The notes beneath the pieces are model-generated. The model was not told the DNA's origin. It worked only from the letters and a program-made list of their open reading frames with translations, and did not search any database. From Bernardetia sp. MNP-M8 (GTDB taxonomy: Bacteria > Bacteroidota > Bacteroidia > Cytophagales > Bernardetiaceae): a stretch of DNA of 64,000 bases. Of the stretch, positions 45,361 to 53,481 are shown piece after piece (the stretch's first letter is position 1; the number at the start of each line of letters is the position of its first letter). The stretch lies in NCBI RefSeq assembly GCF_037126285.1, contig NZ_CP147012.1, positions 2,046,001-2,110,000 of the forward strand, read 5' to 3'. Position numbers and translations under genes: made by a program.

Positions 45361-46176
45361 ATGAAACTAACACATTCTATCAAAAACACTCTATTTACAG
45401 GTATTAGTCTTTGTTTTTTGGGAGCTTCTAGTTGTCTTTTTGCTCAAAATACAATTACTTCTTTTTCTACTAATAATTTAAACTCTGAGTTTTCAAATGC
45501 TATTGTTCAAAACTCTTCTTTTACTAACTTTTCTTCAAAAGATATAAAAGAAACAGATATGGCAATTTCTCCTTGGGAAAAACGAATTGGTATTACTGGA
45601 GCTTTTGGGGAAGCCACAACAAGTCTGACTTTGGGTTTTTCTCATGTATATGGGTTTGGCTCTTCTCGCCGTTTCAAATTAGGTTATGGCGTGCGCTTAT
45701 CTTCTTTTTTTGGTTCAGATAGACAATTTACAGCAGCTCCACCAGATTTAGCATCAGAAGAAAATCCTCAATCTTTTTTTGTTGAGAGTAGTCAATCCAA
45801 TGCAATCAACTTAGGACTTTATACTGATTATTCTATTACAGAAAATATCCTTATAGGTTTTAATATTGACATAGTAGGTCTTAGTTTTGGAGGAGAAAAA
45901 GATGGAATTGTTGTAGATCCTACCATAACTAGCTCTGCTATTTCTGATACAGGAAAGCCAACAGGTTTCAATTTACTTTTGGTAGGTGATAATGATAAGG
46001 GAACGCTCAACTCTGAATTTTGGATTGGATATAAAATCGCTTCAAATGTAATGGTAAGAGGAGCATTTTCATACCTTTTTGCAGAATATACAACAAATGG
46101 AAAGTATCAAGATGATAATGATAGATTTAGATATAAGGCTGCACAAGGTGCTGTTGGAATTAGTTATAGTTTTTAG
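45361..46176 (+). CDS. Outer-membrane beta-barrel protein, 271 residues
   Basis: A signal peptide (FTGISLCFLGASSCLFAQ) is followed by a 40-residue linker and then barrel-like strands: KRIGITGAFGEATTSLTLGFS, RRFKLGYGVRLSSFFG, NLGLYTDYSITENILIGFNIDIVG, VMVRGAFSYLFAEYTT. The final strand AAQGAVGISYSF ends in Phe, the standard outer-membrane insertion signal. Ligand or role is unknown. Confidence 0.78.
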   Translation: MKLTHSIKNTLFTGISLCFLGASSCLFAQNTITSFSTNNLNSEFSNAIVQNSSFTNFSSKDIKETDMAISPWEKRIGITGAFGEATTSLTLGFSHVYGFGSSRRFKLGYGVRLSSFFGSDRQFTAAPPDLASEENPQSFFVESSQSNAINLGLYTDYSITENILIGFNIDIVGLSFGGEKDGIVVDPTITSSAISDTGKPTGFNLLLVGDNDKGTLNSEFWIGYKIASNVMVRGAFSYLFAEYTTNGKYQDDNDRFRYKAAQGAVGISYSF

Positions 46177-46204
46177 TAGAGTTTTAGTAAAAGTTTATCT
46201 TATC

Positions 46205-46243
46205 AAAATTCCCTTTATTTTTTACAGATAAAGGGAATTTTTT
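46205..46243. terminator. Terminator after the barrel protein gene
   Basis: The stem aaaattccctttat pairs with ataaagggaatttt with a T run on the right and A residues on the left. Confidence 0.75.
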
Positions 46244-46293
46244 ATGAATGAGAAAGACTAAAAAAATAAACTTACATTTTTAGCTATACTATA

Positions 46294-46315
46294 AAAACAG
46301 GGTTTTAACCCTGTT
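46294..46315. repeat. 22-bp palindrome aaacagggtt-tt-aaccctgttt (copy 1)
   Basis: Perfect 10-bp arms surround a TT loop. The same 20-bp core occurs at 59143-59162 inside the tubulin-Hsp70 operon. Confidence 0.6.
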
Positions 46316-46394
46316 TAGTAATGTCTCAATTTTTCAAAGTGTAAATTTATTTTATATTCCTTAGAAAGAAAGCCTTTAGATTTATTTTCAGATT

Positions 46395-47876
46395 TTAATA
46401 ATCGTCGCCTTCGCCTTCTTCTTCTTCTATTTTTTGTTGTAATGGTGTTCCTTTAATGTACAATTTCTTAAGACTTTGTCTTTTGAGTTGTTCGGCAACT
46501 TCCATATTATCTAATTTTGTATCTATTAGAATAAGTTCTTGAAGATTTTTACAAGTTTTGATGGGTGTCAAATCTTGTACTTCTGTTTTTTGGGCATCTA
46601 ATATTTCCAAATTTGGCTTATTTTCTAATCCTTCTAAAGTCTTTATTTGTGTTTCTCCACAAAATAATTTTTCTAGTTTTACTAATTCTGAAAGAGGCTT
46701 TAAAGTTTTTATTTGAGTTTGATAAATATACAAATCTTTTAAATTCACTAAATTTTCAATTCCTTTTAAAGAACTTAACTGTGTTTCTCCTGCTTCTAAA
46801 AGCTCTAGTTGTGTAGCATTTTTGAGAGAAGAAATACTTTTGATTTTAGTCTTATTGAGAAATATTTTTTTCAAATGAAAAAACTCTTCCAAAACATCAA
46901 TTTTTTCTACTTCTGTTTCTGAAACAGAAAGAATTTCTAAATTCTTAGCATTCTTGAGAGGTTCTATATCTGTAACTTTGCTATCATTTAATTGAACTTC
47001 GGTAAGCTGTGTCATATTTGAAAGCGCAGAAATACTACTTACTTTTGTGTTGCCCAAACCAATTACACGAAGGTTTATAAGATTTTTGAGAGAAGAAATA
47101 TCTTCTACTTGTGTCCAGTTTAGATAAAGTTCTTCCAAATTTACCAGTTTTGATAAAGGAGAAACATCATCTACAGGAGTTCTCCAAGCCAAAATTGATT
47201 TTAGATTTTTGAGCTTTGATAAAGCAGAAAAATCTTTGATTCCAGTTGCTGTAAAACTTACTTTTTCCAAATTTTCAAGATTTTTGAGAGCAGAAATATC
47301 TTTTACTTTTGTATAAGCCAAATACACACGTTCTAGACTAGAAATAGAACTCAAAGGCGAAATATCAGTAACTCCAGTGGCAGAAAGCGATAATTTTTTA
47401 AGATTTTTGAGAGCAGAAAGAGAATTGACCGAAGTAATTCCTGCACATTTTTGCACCCAAATTTCCTCTAGGTTTTCTAGTTTGGAAATAGGAGAAAGAT
47501 CTGAAACTAAGGTTCGTTCTGCATCTATTTTACGCAAGTTTTTCGCATTTTTCAATGGCTCTAAAGAACTCACAGGACAGTACGAAAAATTAACTTCTTC
47601 TAAAAAAGGCAAATCTTTCAACGGATTGATGTCTAAAATAAGTTTGTTATAGTATTCTTGTGTTCCTGCACAATCTATTTTTTTAAGATTATAGATTTTT
47701 TCTAAATTTTGAGCTGTCGGAACGCTGTCTATTTCGTGATTGTACCTAAAATAAAGCTGCCAACCTTCGTTCAAATCATTCCACCATTTTTGATTGATAT
47801 TGTTTTGTTGGGCGAAAGCTGAAAGAGAAAGAGATATAAAAACAGAGACTAGAACAAGAAAACGAAGGTTTTTCAT
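46395..47876 (-). CDS. Secreted leucine-rich-repeat protein
   Basis: The 493-residue protein starts at MKNLRFLVLVSVFISLSLSAFAQ (signal peptide). An upstream start at 47921 would precede it by 15 residues. About 17 to 18 repeats of 21-23 residues run from near 75 to 475, such as ENLEKVSFTATGIKDFSALSKL and VNLEELYLNWTQVEDISSLKNL. They are of the SDS22/internalin type, with Thr in place of the usual Asn at the turn. The end is acidic (EEEEGEGDDY), with no sorting domain. A ligand-binding surface or periplasmic role is likely. Confidence 0.85.
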   Translation of the reverse strand: MKNLRFLVLVSVFISLSLSAFAQQNNINQKWWNDLNEGWQLYFRYNHEIDSVPTAQNLEKIYNLKKIDCAGTQEYYNKLILDINPLKDLPFLEEVNFSYCPVSSLEPLKNAKNLRKIDAERTLVSDLSPISKLENLEEIWVQKCAGITSVNSLSALKNLKKLSLSATGVTDISPLSSISSLERVYLAYTKVKDISALKNLENLEKVSFTATGIKDFSALSKLKNLKSILAWRTPVDDVSPLSKLVNLEELYLNWTQVEDISSLKNLINLRVIGLGNTKVSSISALSNMTQLTEVQLNDSKVTDIEPLKNAKNLEILSVSETEVEKIDVLEEFFHLKKIFLNKTKIKSISSLKNATQLELLEAGETQLSSLKGIENLVNLKDLYIYQTQIKTLKPLSELVKLEKLFCGETQIKTLEGLENKPNLEILDAQKTEVQDLTPIKTCKNLQELILIDTKLDNMEVAEQLKRQSLKKLYIKGTPLQQKIEEEEGEGDDY

Positions 47877-48080
47877 AATTTTTTTAGAAGAGTAGTTTTT
47901 TATTAATTCAAGTATTAACACTTAAATTAGGTAACGACAAAAATCTGATTTTGATATATTTTTTATCAAATAGAAAATTGATGCCAAAAAAGGTGGCTTA
48001 TGTATATTCTAATCTCAAACTAAGTCTTCTTTTACAAAAATTTCTGCTGTGTAGGAGTCAATAAATCGTTTGCTTGTTTT

Positions 48081-49064
48081 TTATCTAGCATTTTCAAAAT
48101 GAAATTTTAGGTTTTTTTCTTTTGCCCAAAAATAAGTAGATTCAAAAGGTAAACCTCTATAATTAAATTTACACACTATATGAGGGCAATTGTCAATTCC
48201 ATTACCATCCATATCATATCCTACTATATCTGAAAAATTAATTTGCCCAACCTCCCAAACACCTATTTCATCAAACTTCTCATCCTCTTTGTCCAAATTT
48301 GAAGTCCAAGAACCATCTTCGAATACTCTTATTATTTTAGCCAAAGGATAATAAATAAATTCCATTCCGTTATGATATAAACTCTTTATTTCTGCTTTAA
48401 AGTACGAATATTCGCCATATTCGTTAGGTTCATTATTATCAGGACATTGATTATCTTTCAAAGAGCGAATTATCATCCGTCCTCTCCTTTTCCAGTTCCT
48501 GGGAGAGTAACTCAACCAGTCTTTAAAATCTTTTTCAATCTTTTTTTTGAGAGATAAATTTCTCAGAAATGTAGCCTCTTCAGAGCTTTGTTCAATAATA
48601 AAGTCTGAGTAGTATTTTTCTAGTAGATTTTTTTTCCCTTTCAAATATCTTTGTATTGTATCCCATCCCCAGTATTCAAGACGAAAGTTAAGATTTCTTT
48701 CTTGTTTAATTTTCTTTGTGTACTCTTCAAGGTGAGTATCATCTCTGAAAGTTGATATAAATATTAATCTATCGAAATCAAATTGGAGGTTTTTAATTTT
48801 GCCTAAATCCTTATCTATATCTGCTTTAATATCTTTTCTAATGGCATCATCTTTCTTGCTAATATCTTTCAATTTACATTGAATTACAGTATTTGTTTCA
48901 TAAGAAAAAATATCTATTCCTTTTTGATATTGACCTTTCACACCAAAGGTTTGAAAAGATGTGTTAGAGTAAGATTTTGTCTTCTCTATTTCGTTAAATA
49001 AATCACAAATGAATTCTTCAAATTTTTTCTCGTCTTTAAGTGGTGGTAATTGATATTCTGACAT
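48081..49064 (-). CDS. PD-(D/E)xK nuclease-like protein
   Basis: The protein has 327 residues. The N-terminal 160 residues look like a restriction-endonuclease-like domain: KKFEEFICDLFNEI (Glu16-17), FQTFGVKGQYQKGIDIFSYE with Asp51, and VIQCKLKDISK with Gln62 and Lys64. LIFISTFRDDTHLEEYTKKI and LEYWGWDTIQRYL follow. This order is common in nucleases of anti-phage systems, where a C-terminal domain senses the trigger. The C-terminal 150 residues (GEYSYFKAEIKSLYHNGMEF, then DMDGNGIDNCPHIVCKFNYR) are unfamiliar. No methylase or ATPase partner is adjacent, so a defence role is only a possibility. Confidence 0.6.
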   Translation of the reverse strand: MSEYQLPPLKDEKKFEEFICDLFNEIEKTKSYSNTSFQTFGVKGQYQKGIDIFSYETNTVIQCKLKDISKKDDAIRKDIKADIDKDLGKIKNLQFDFDRLIFISTFRDDTHLEEYTKKIKQERNLNFRLEYWGWDTIQRYLKGKKNLLEKYYSDFIIEQSSEEATFLRNLSLKKKIEKDFKDWLSYSPRNWKRRGRMIIRSLKDNQCPDNNEPNEYGEYSYFKAEIKSLYHNGMEFIYYPLAKIIRVFEDGSWTSNLDKEDEKFDEIGVWEVGQINFSDIVGYDMDGNGIDNCPHIVCKFNYRGLPFESTYFWAKEKNLKFHFENAR

Positions 49065-49155
49065 TATTTAAAGTATATTTTTAGGTTAAATTTTAGCTAG
49101 ATAATTTAAGAAATCATCTAATTACAACGTAATTATGTTCGAAACGTTATACTCT

Positions 49156-49467
49156 TTATTTCAAATAATCTTCCAATGAAAAATTAGGAAGTTCGATACT
49201 TTCAGATATTTCAGAGTTTAATAGAACATCTCCATTTTCTAATATAATATCAAAATTATTATTGGCTGTATTAAACGAAAATGTATATCCTACTCTACAA
49301 GTTTGAAATCTATAATAAAATGCTTTTAAGCCTTTTTTTGTTCCTTCCTCTTCTAGCTTACGATATACATAATTCGAACAACTTTCTTTAAATAGACAAT
49401 TACGAGCTAATTTTTTAGAAAAATGCTTTTGATAGAATTTGATTACAAATTGTAACAGTTTTTTCAT
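49156..49467 (-). CDS. YidD-like small protein
   Basis: The 103-residue protein has the YidD signature. An amphipathic N-terminal helix LLQFVIKFYQKHFS is followed by NCLFKESCSNYVYRKLEEEGTKKG, with Cys24, Cys30 and Cys57 and the CSxY core. KAFYYRFQTCR closes the domain. YidD proteins assist YidC-mediated membrane insertion. This one has a 45-residue extra C-terminal part and is not near rnpA or yidC, so it may be a specialised paralogue. Its start overlaps the preceding gene by 4 bp. Confidence 0.7.
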   Translation of the reverse strand: MKKLLQFVIKFYQKHFSKKLARNCLFKESCSNYVYRKLEEEGTKKGLKAFYYRFQTCRVGYTFSFNTANNNFDIILENGDVLLNSEISESIELPNFSLEDYLK

Positions 49468-49685
49468 CTTTTAAAAATTACTAAATTGATTGTTTCAAAA
49501 TAGCCTTGCTTTTGATTGAAACAAGCACTATTCCCTTTTACCCAAGTACTGACCTGCTCAACACCATGCAATTCCCACCCTTGTTCTGCATGTTCATTAA
49601 TCATAGTTTGTAGTTGCTTTGTAAACTCACTTCTATCTGAGTTGTGATTACGAGCTGCATTAATTGACCTTACTGAATATTCCAT
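49464..49685 (-). CDS. DUF4177-like small protein
   Basis: The 73-residue protein has the pattern LQTMINEHAEQGWELHGVEQVSTW near its centre, typical of DUF4177 (a helix ending in GWEL, then a strand). It ends FETINLVIFKR. It overlaps the YidD-like gene by 4 bp, so the two are translated together. Function is unknown. Confidence 0.65.
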   Translation of the reverse strand: MEYSVRSINAARNHNSDRSEFTKQLQTMINEHAEQGWELHGVEQVSTWVKGNSACFNQKQGYFETINLVIFKR

Positions 49686-49941
49686 ATTAGATTTATTAGA
49701 AAATGAAGAAAAAATTGAAGATTGATACTTTATCTATTATTTAATGACAAAAACTACCTGAAAATCACAAACTATGTAAGTTATTTGTAAAGGTTACATT
49801 TTTATAACTTTTATAGAAGAACATTTTGTAGGCTGAATTTACAAAAAATCCCTCTCCCCTACTTTCCTATCTAAAAAAAAAATTACATATTGCATACGAT
49901 TCTACTTCTGTTTACAAACAAAAAATAAAATAAAGAAATCT

Positions 49942-51312
49942 ATGTCTAAAGTAAAATATGATTGGTTATTAGGAATATTCGTTTTGTGTTTTTCTTTGTA
50001 TTCTTGTGGTGGAGCGTGTCCGAATGACGATGTAGATTATGATAATGTAAGTGATGTAATAGATAATTGTGTTTCTAGTGAGCCTGTCGAAAATTCGGAT
50101 TTGATAGACCCTTGTACAGGTTGCAAAAGAGATACACTCAAAATTACGTCTAGTAAAATTGATAACTTAAATGTCTATTTAGAGATTTCTGGAAGTATGA
50201 AAGGCTATATGCCGAAGCAAACAGGTAGAAGTACAGGTTTTCAGAAAGAAATGGCAAGTCTTTTTTCGTGGTTTGTAACGAGTGTAGAATCAAAATCTAA
50301 AAACTTTTACGGCATAAAAGACGACCAAACGACATTAGAATTTGAATCAAAAGATGATATAGCCTCAAAAATTTCAAGAGCAGAATTTGATTTTGGAAAA
50401 ACGACAACCCTTCCCGATTTAGTAGAAAAAATTATCAAAAAGAACAATCAAGAAGATGTTAGTATTATCGTTTCCGATTTTTTGTATTCTCCTCCCAATG
50501 TTCTGAATTTGGAAGGAACACTCAATGTTAGATTAAGAGAAATGTTTTTGAAACGTCCAGAAATGGCTCTTTCTGTCTATGCTTTTAAATCAGATTATTC
50601 AGGAAAATTTTATACAGTAAGTAATCAAGTTGTTGAAAACTGCTGTAATGACAAACGTCCGTATTATGTTTGGGTATTGGGAAAACAGCCTTTAGTAGAA
50701 CAGATTGATAAACTGATTAGTGAAAAAGTGAAGTTTTCGGAAGAGCTGCATATTGGCAAAAAATATGAAACTGTTCAAGGCGAAATATTAGCACAATCGG
50801 GCAGAAATCCAGAGTCATTGTGGCAACGAAAATCAAATTGTACAAGCATTATTGCAGAAGCAAAATATATTTCTGAAGAAGAAAAACTAACTTATACGAT
50901 TGGACTGAATTTGAGCAAGTTACCCAAACAGCATCAAGATTTAGAATACTTGAAAGCGAATTTATCTGTTCGTTCGCCAAACTCAAAGAGTAACATAAAC
51001 AAAGTTTATACGTATAAAGAGTTTGAGCCAAAAGTGGCAAAAGAAGATATTGTTCTTGCCAAAAAATATACGCATTTTGTAGAAATAGAAACTTATTCAG
51101 TAGATATTCCTTGTAAAGCAAGTCTAAATTTGGAACTCAAAAACAGCTTGCCTACTTGGATAAACGATTGGAATACAGAATCTGACGAAACAGATGCAGA
51201 GCGAAACGAAAGAACGGTACTTCTTAAAAGAGTTATATCAGGAATTCAGGAAGCACACGATAATGAAACATTGTTTTCATATCCTTATATTATTACTGCA
51301 AGTGCTTTATAA
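49942..51312 (+). CDS. Von Willebrand A-like lipoprotein, first gene of the tubulin-Hsp70 operon
   Basis: The 456-residue protein has a lipoprotein signal (LLGIFVLCFSLYSC, Cys22). An Asp-rich linker with paired cysteines follows (DPCTGCKRD). From about residue 76 a vWA-like domain begins with LNVYLEISGSMKGYM. The first metal-site residue is Glu81 where Asp is usual; the SGS that follows is kept. A later strand VSIIVSDFLYSP carries Asp179, in the place of the third metal loop. The last third is mixed and ends in YPYIITASAL. vWA domains form metal-dependent protein contacts. The lipid anchor puts it on the periplasmic or outer face. Confidence 0.72.
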   Translation: MSKVKYDWLLGIFVLCFSLYSCGGACPNDDVDYDNVSDVIDNCVSSEPVENSDLIDPCTGCKRDTLKITSSKIDNLNVYLEISGSMKGYMPKQTGRSTGFQKEMASLFSWFVTSVESKSKNFYGIKDDQTTLEFESKDDIASKISRAEFDFGKTTTLPDLVEKIIKKNNQEDVSIIVSDFLYSPPNVLNLEGTLNVRLREMFLKRPEMALSVYAFKSDYSGKFYTVSNQVVENCCNDKRPYYVWVLGKQPLVEQIDKLISEKVKFSEELHIGKKYETVQGEILAQSGRNPESLWQRKSNCTSIIAEAKYISEEEKLTYTIGLNLSKLPKQHQDLEYLKANLSVRSPNSKSNINKVYTYKEFEPKVAKEDIVLAKKYTHFVEIETYSVDIPCKASLNLELKNSLPTWINDWNTESDETDAERNERTVLLKRVISGIQEAHDNETLFSYPYIITASAL

Positions 51313-51321
51313 AAAACTTAG

Positions 51322-51396
51322 ACCGTCAACGAGGCTAAAGCCGTCGTTGAGGTAATAAAGTCCTCGTTGACGGTTTCATTTGAACCTCAACGACGG
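51322..51396. repeat. REPIN-like double hairpin with interleaved arms
   Basis: Four related 12-13 bp words lie in order A (51322-51334), B (51341-51352), A' (51362-51374), B' (51385-51396). A and A' are exact complements over 13 bp, and B and B' over 12 bp. A can also fold locally with B, and A' with B' (7-bp tcaacga/tcgttga stems, with an inner ggct-aa-agcc). Thus either two local hairpins or an interleaved long-range fold can form. It sits between the first two genes of the operon. Confidence 0.7.
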
Positions 51397-51460
51397 TTAG
51401 AAATTTTTTAAAGAAATTACTTTCGTAATTCGTAATTTTTAATTCGTAATTGATTTTTTT

Positions 51461-51868
51461 ATGAGAGATTTTTTGATGTTTATTTATGAGAAGTTTTTGA
51501 GAAGTGTGGCTCAAATTCCATCGAATACAGTTGCTACTTGGCGAAACGATGTTTTTCCTCTTACACTTTGGCTTCTTTTGGCAATTACTATTGTGATGGC
51601 TATTCTTTTCTATTTCTTTTACAATCGTTTGTATTCTTCTTACAATAGTTTTGGGAGTTGGTTCAGAACATTTCTACTCAATGGCTTTCTTACTGGAGTA
51701 GTTGCTTTTATTATTGCTTATTCTGCTTTTTCTAAAGCCTTCAAACCTGTCTTAACACTTTCACTTTGGTATGCTGTCATCAATTTATTGTATGGTTTTC
51801 TTTTGTTTTTTGTACTTTCTATGATTTTTAAATGGTTTTCTACCAATGGACGAAAAACGCCTTTTTAA
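51461..51868 (+). CDS. Small multi-span membrane protein of the operon
   Basis: The 135-residue protein has three or four spans: about 34-54 (LTLWLLLAITIVMAILFYFF), 69-89, and a long hydrophobic stretch 98-126 that may cross once or twice. Polar ends are short (MRDFLMFIYEKFLRSVAQIPS and NGRKTPF). I know no family for it. Its place between a vWA-like lipoprotein and a tubulin-like protein suggests a membrane link between envelope and cytosolic parts. Confidence 0.72.
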   Translation: MRDFLMFIYEKFLRSVAQIPSNTVATWRNDVFPLTLWLLLAITIVMAILFYFFYNRLYSSYNSFGSWFRTFLLNGFLTGVVAFIIAYSAFSKAFKPVLTLSLWYAVINLLYGFLLFFVLSMIFKWFSTNGRKTPF

Positions 51869-51887
51869 GATTTTTAAACCTATATCC

Positions 51888-51921
51888 AAACCTATAAGGT
51901 TTTCAGAAACCTTATAGGTTT
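51888..51921. repeat. 34-bp palindrome, TCAG-loop family (copy 3)
   Basis: Perfect 15-bp arms aaacctataaggttt surround TCAG. The same 34 bp occur again, base for base, at 53427-53460. No T run follows, and transcription must cross it to reach the tubulin-like gene 28 bp later. Confidence 0.75.
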
Positions 51922-51948
51922 AATGTTAAAACAAAAAACACAAAGAAA

Positions 51949-53418
51949 ATGAGCAGCAAAAACAATCTTTTTATATTCGGAATTGGTGGAACAGGAACAA
52001 GAGTAGTCAAATCTTTGATTATGCTTCTTTCGGCAGGCGTAAAAATAAACGCTGAAAAAGTAATTCCTATTCTGATTGACCCACACGAAACGAGTGATGA
52101 GTACAGAAAAGTAAAAATGATGTTGGAACAATATGAAAAAAACTTCCAACACGCCAAAACGACAAATTCTTCGTTTTTCTCTACCGAAATATTGCCTTTA
52201 GGAAAACTACATAGTGAAACTATCAACGATACCGAAAAAATAGATAATTCTTTTGGTCTTAATTTTAGTAAATATGCCAAAAATACCTTTGAGGAATTTA
52301 TCGGTTATAATAAAGATATGTCTAATCAAGACCAAAGTTTTGTGTCGTTGTTCTTTTCAGAAAAAGACCGAAAAAGTGAAATGGCTGTCGGTTTTAGAGG
52401 AAATCCAAGTATGGGAAGTGTGATTTTGAACAAACTAGAAGATTCAGAAGAATTTAAGTTTTTCAAACGAGTTTTCAATACTGGAGATAAGATTTTTTTA
52501 GTCAGTTCTATTTTTGGAGGAACAGGCGCATCAGGTTTTCCTCTGCTTCTCAAAAACCTACAAAGTGCTGGCGATAATATTCAAAAGGCTGTAAAAGGTG
52601 CTGTTAGTGTGATGCCTTATTTTAAGCTCAATGAAAATAAGGATAGTTTTATCGATTCCAACTCGTTTATTACCAAAACAAAGGCAGCTTTATCATTTTA
52701 TGAAAATCAATTAAAGGGAATTGATGAACTCTATTATATTGCTGATAGTCAATTAGCAATGCACAATAATGACGAAAAAACACAAGAAAACGCATCTCAT
52801 TTAGTAGAAATGATGGCAGCGATGGGAATAATTAATTTCTCATCTATGCAAAAAGGATATGATACAAATGTAGCTTCCACATATAGAGATAGTCATTTTC
52901 ATGAATGTTCTGTTGAACTAGATAATAAAGAACTTTCTTTGTATAATCTTGATGAAGAAACACTCCGAATTATTCATAAGCCAATTATAAAATTTTTATT
53001 TCTAACTTATGTTTATAATAATTTGGGTAGAAATGCAGACTCTCAACCTTGGTTTAAGGAAACATTAGGAAGCGAACACGAAGATGGTTTTAAGAAAGGA
53101 AATGGAGAATTTGAACCGTTAGTAAAATTTTTGATAGATTATAATGCTTGGCTGAGAGAATTAGGCGTAAAAGAAAGAAAATTTCTTCCTTTTAATGTAG
53201 ATACAGATATGAACGAGTGGGTAGTTGACCATGGAAAAATTGTCAAGAAAAGTTTTGCTACCAAATTATTTAATACTCGTCTTTCTGATGATAGAATAAA
53301 TGTAATTATGAATGATGAAGTAAGAAACCTAAAAACTGACCAAAAAGGATTTGAAAAGATGTTGGAATTGATGGATAGAGCAACCGATTCTATTTATACA
53401 AAATATTTTAAAATATAA
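51949..53418 (+). CDS. Tubulin/FtsZ-superfamily protein (Tubulin_2-like)
   Basis: The 489-residue protein opens with the nucleotide-binding glycine loop FIFGIGGTGTRVVKSL (residues 8-23). The tubulin signature FLVSSIFGGTGASGFP is at 183-198 (GGTGASG, 190-196). PILIDPHETSDE (40-51) fits the second loop. It is not FtsZ: length, spacing and the Lys/Asp-rich C-terminal part differ. Non-FtsZ tubulin families linked with vWA proteins are known in bacteria and have been proposed to act in membrane remodelling. It likely binds GTP in the cytosol and may polymerise; the catalytic T7-type loop cannot be placed with confidence. Confidence 0.75.
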   Translation: MSSKNNLFIFGIGGTGTRVVKSLIMLLSAGVKINAEKVIPILIDPHETSDEYRKVKMMLEQYEKNFQHAKTTNSSFFSTEILPLGKLHSETINDTEKIDNSFGLNFSKYAKNTFEEFIGYNKDMSNQDQSFVSLFFSEKDRKSEMAVGFRGNPSMGSVILNKLEDSEEFKFFKRVFNTGDKIFLVSSIFGGTGASGFPLLLKNLQSAGDNIQKAVKGAVSVMPYFKLNENKDSFIDSNSFITKTKAALSFYENQLKGIDELYYIADSQLAMHNNDEKTQENASHLVEMMAAMGIINFSSMQKGYDTNVASTYRDSHFHECSVELDNKELSLYNLDEETLRIIHKPIIKFLFLTYVYNNLGRNADSQPWFKETLGSEHEDGFKKGNGEFEPLVKFLIDYNAWLRELGVKERKFLPFNVDTDMNEWVVDHGKIVKKSFATKLFNTRLSDDRINVIMNDEVRNLKTDQKGFEKMLELMDRATDSIYTKYFKI

Positions 53419-53426
53419 TTTCAACT

Positions 53427-53460
53427 AAACCTATAAGGTTTTCAGAAACCTTATAGGTTT
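53427..53460. repeat. 34-bp palindrome, TCAG-loop family (copy 4)
   Basis: This is identical to copy 3, placed 9 bp after the tubulin-like stop and 22 bp before the Hsp70-like start. Two identical copies thus bracket the tubulin-like gene in the same operon. Confidence 0.75.
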
Positions 53461-53481
53461 GAGCATAAAAAAACACTCACT

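Noticed and set aside
51949-53418. Calling the tubulin-like protein FtsZ
   Set aside because: Signature spacing, length and context (no ftsA, ftsQ or mur genes) do not fit the cell-division protein.
51888-53460. Reading the 34-bp palindromes in the operon as rho-independent terminators
   Set aside because: No T run follows on either strand, and identical or related copies lie at other loci in non-terminator positions.
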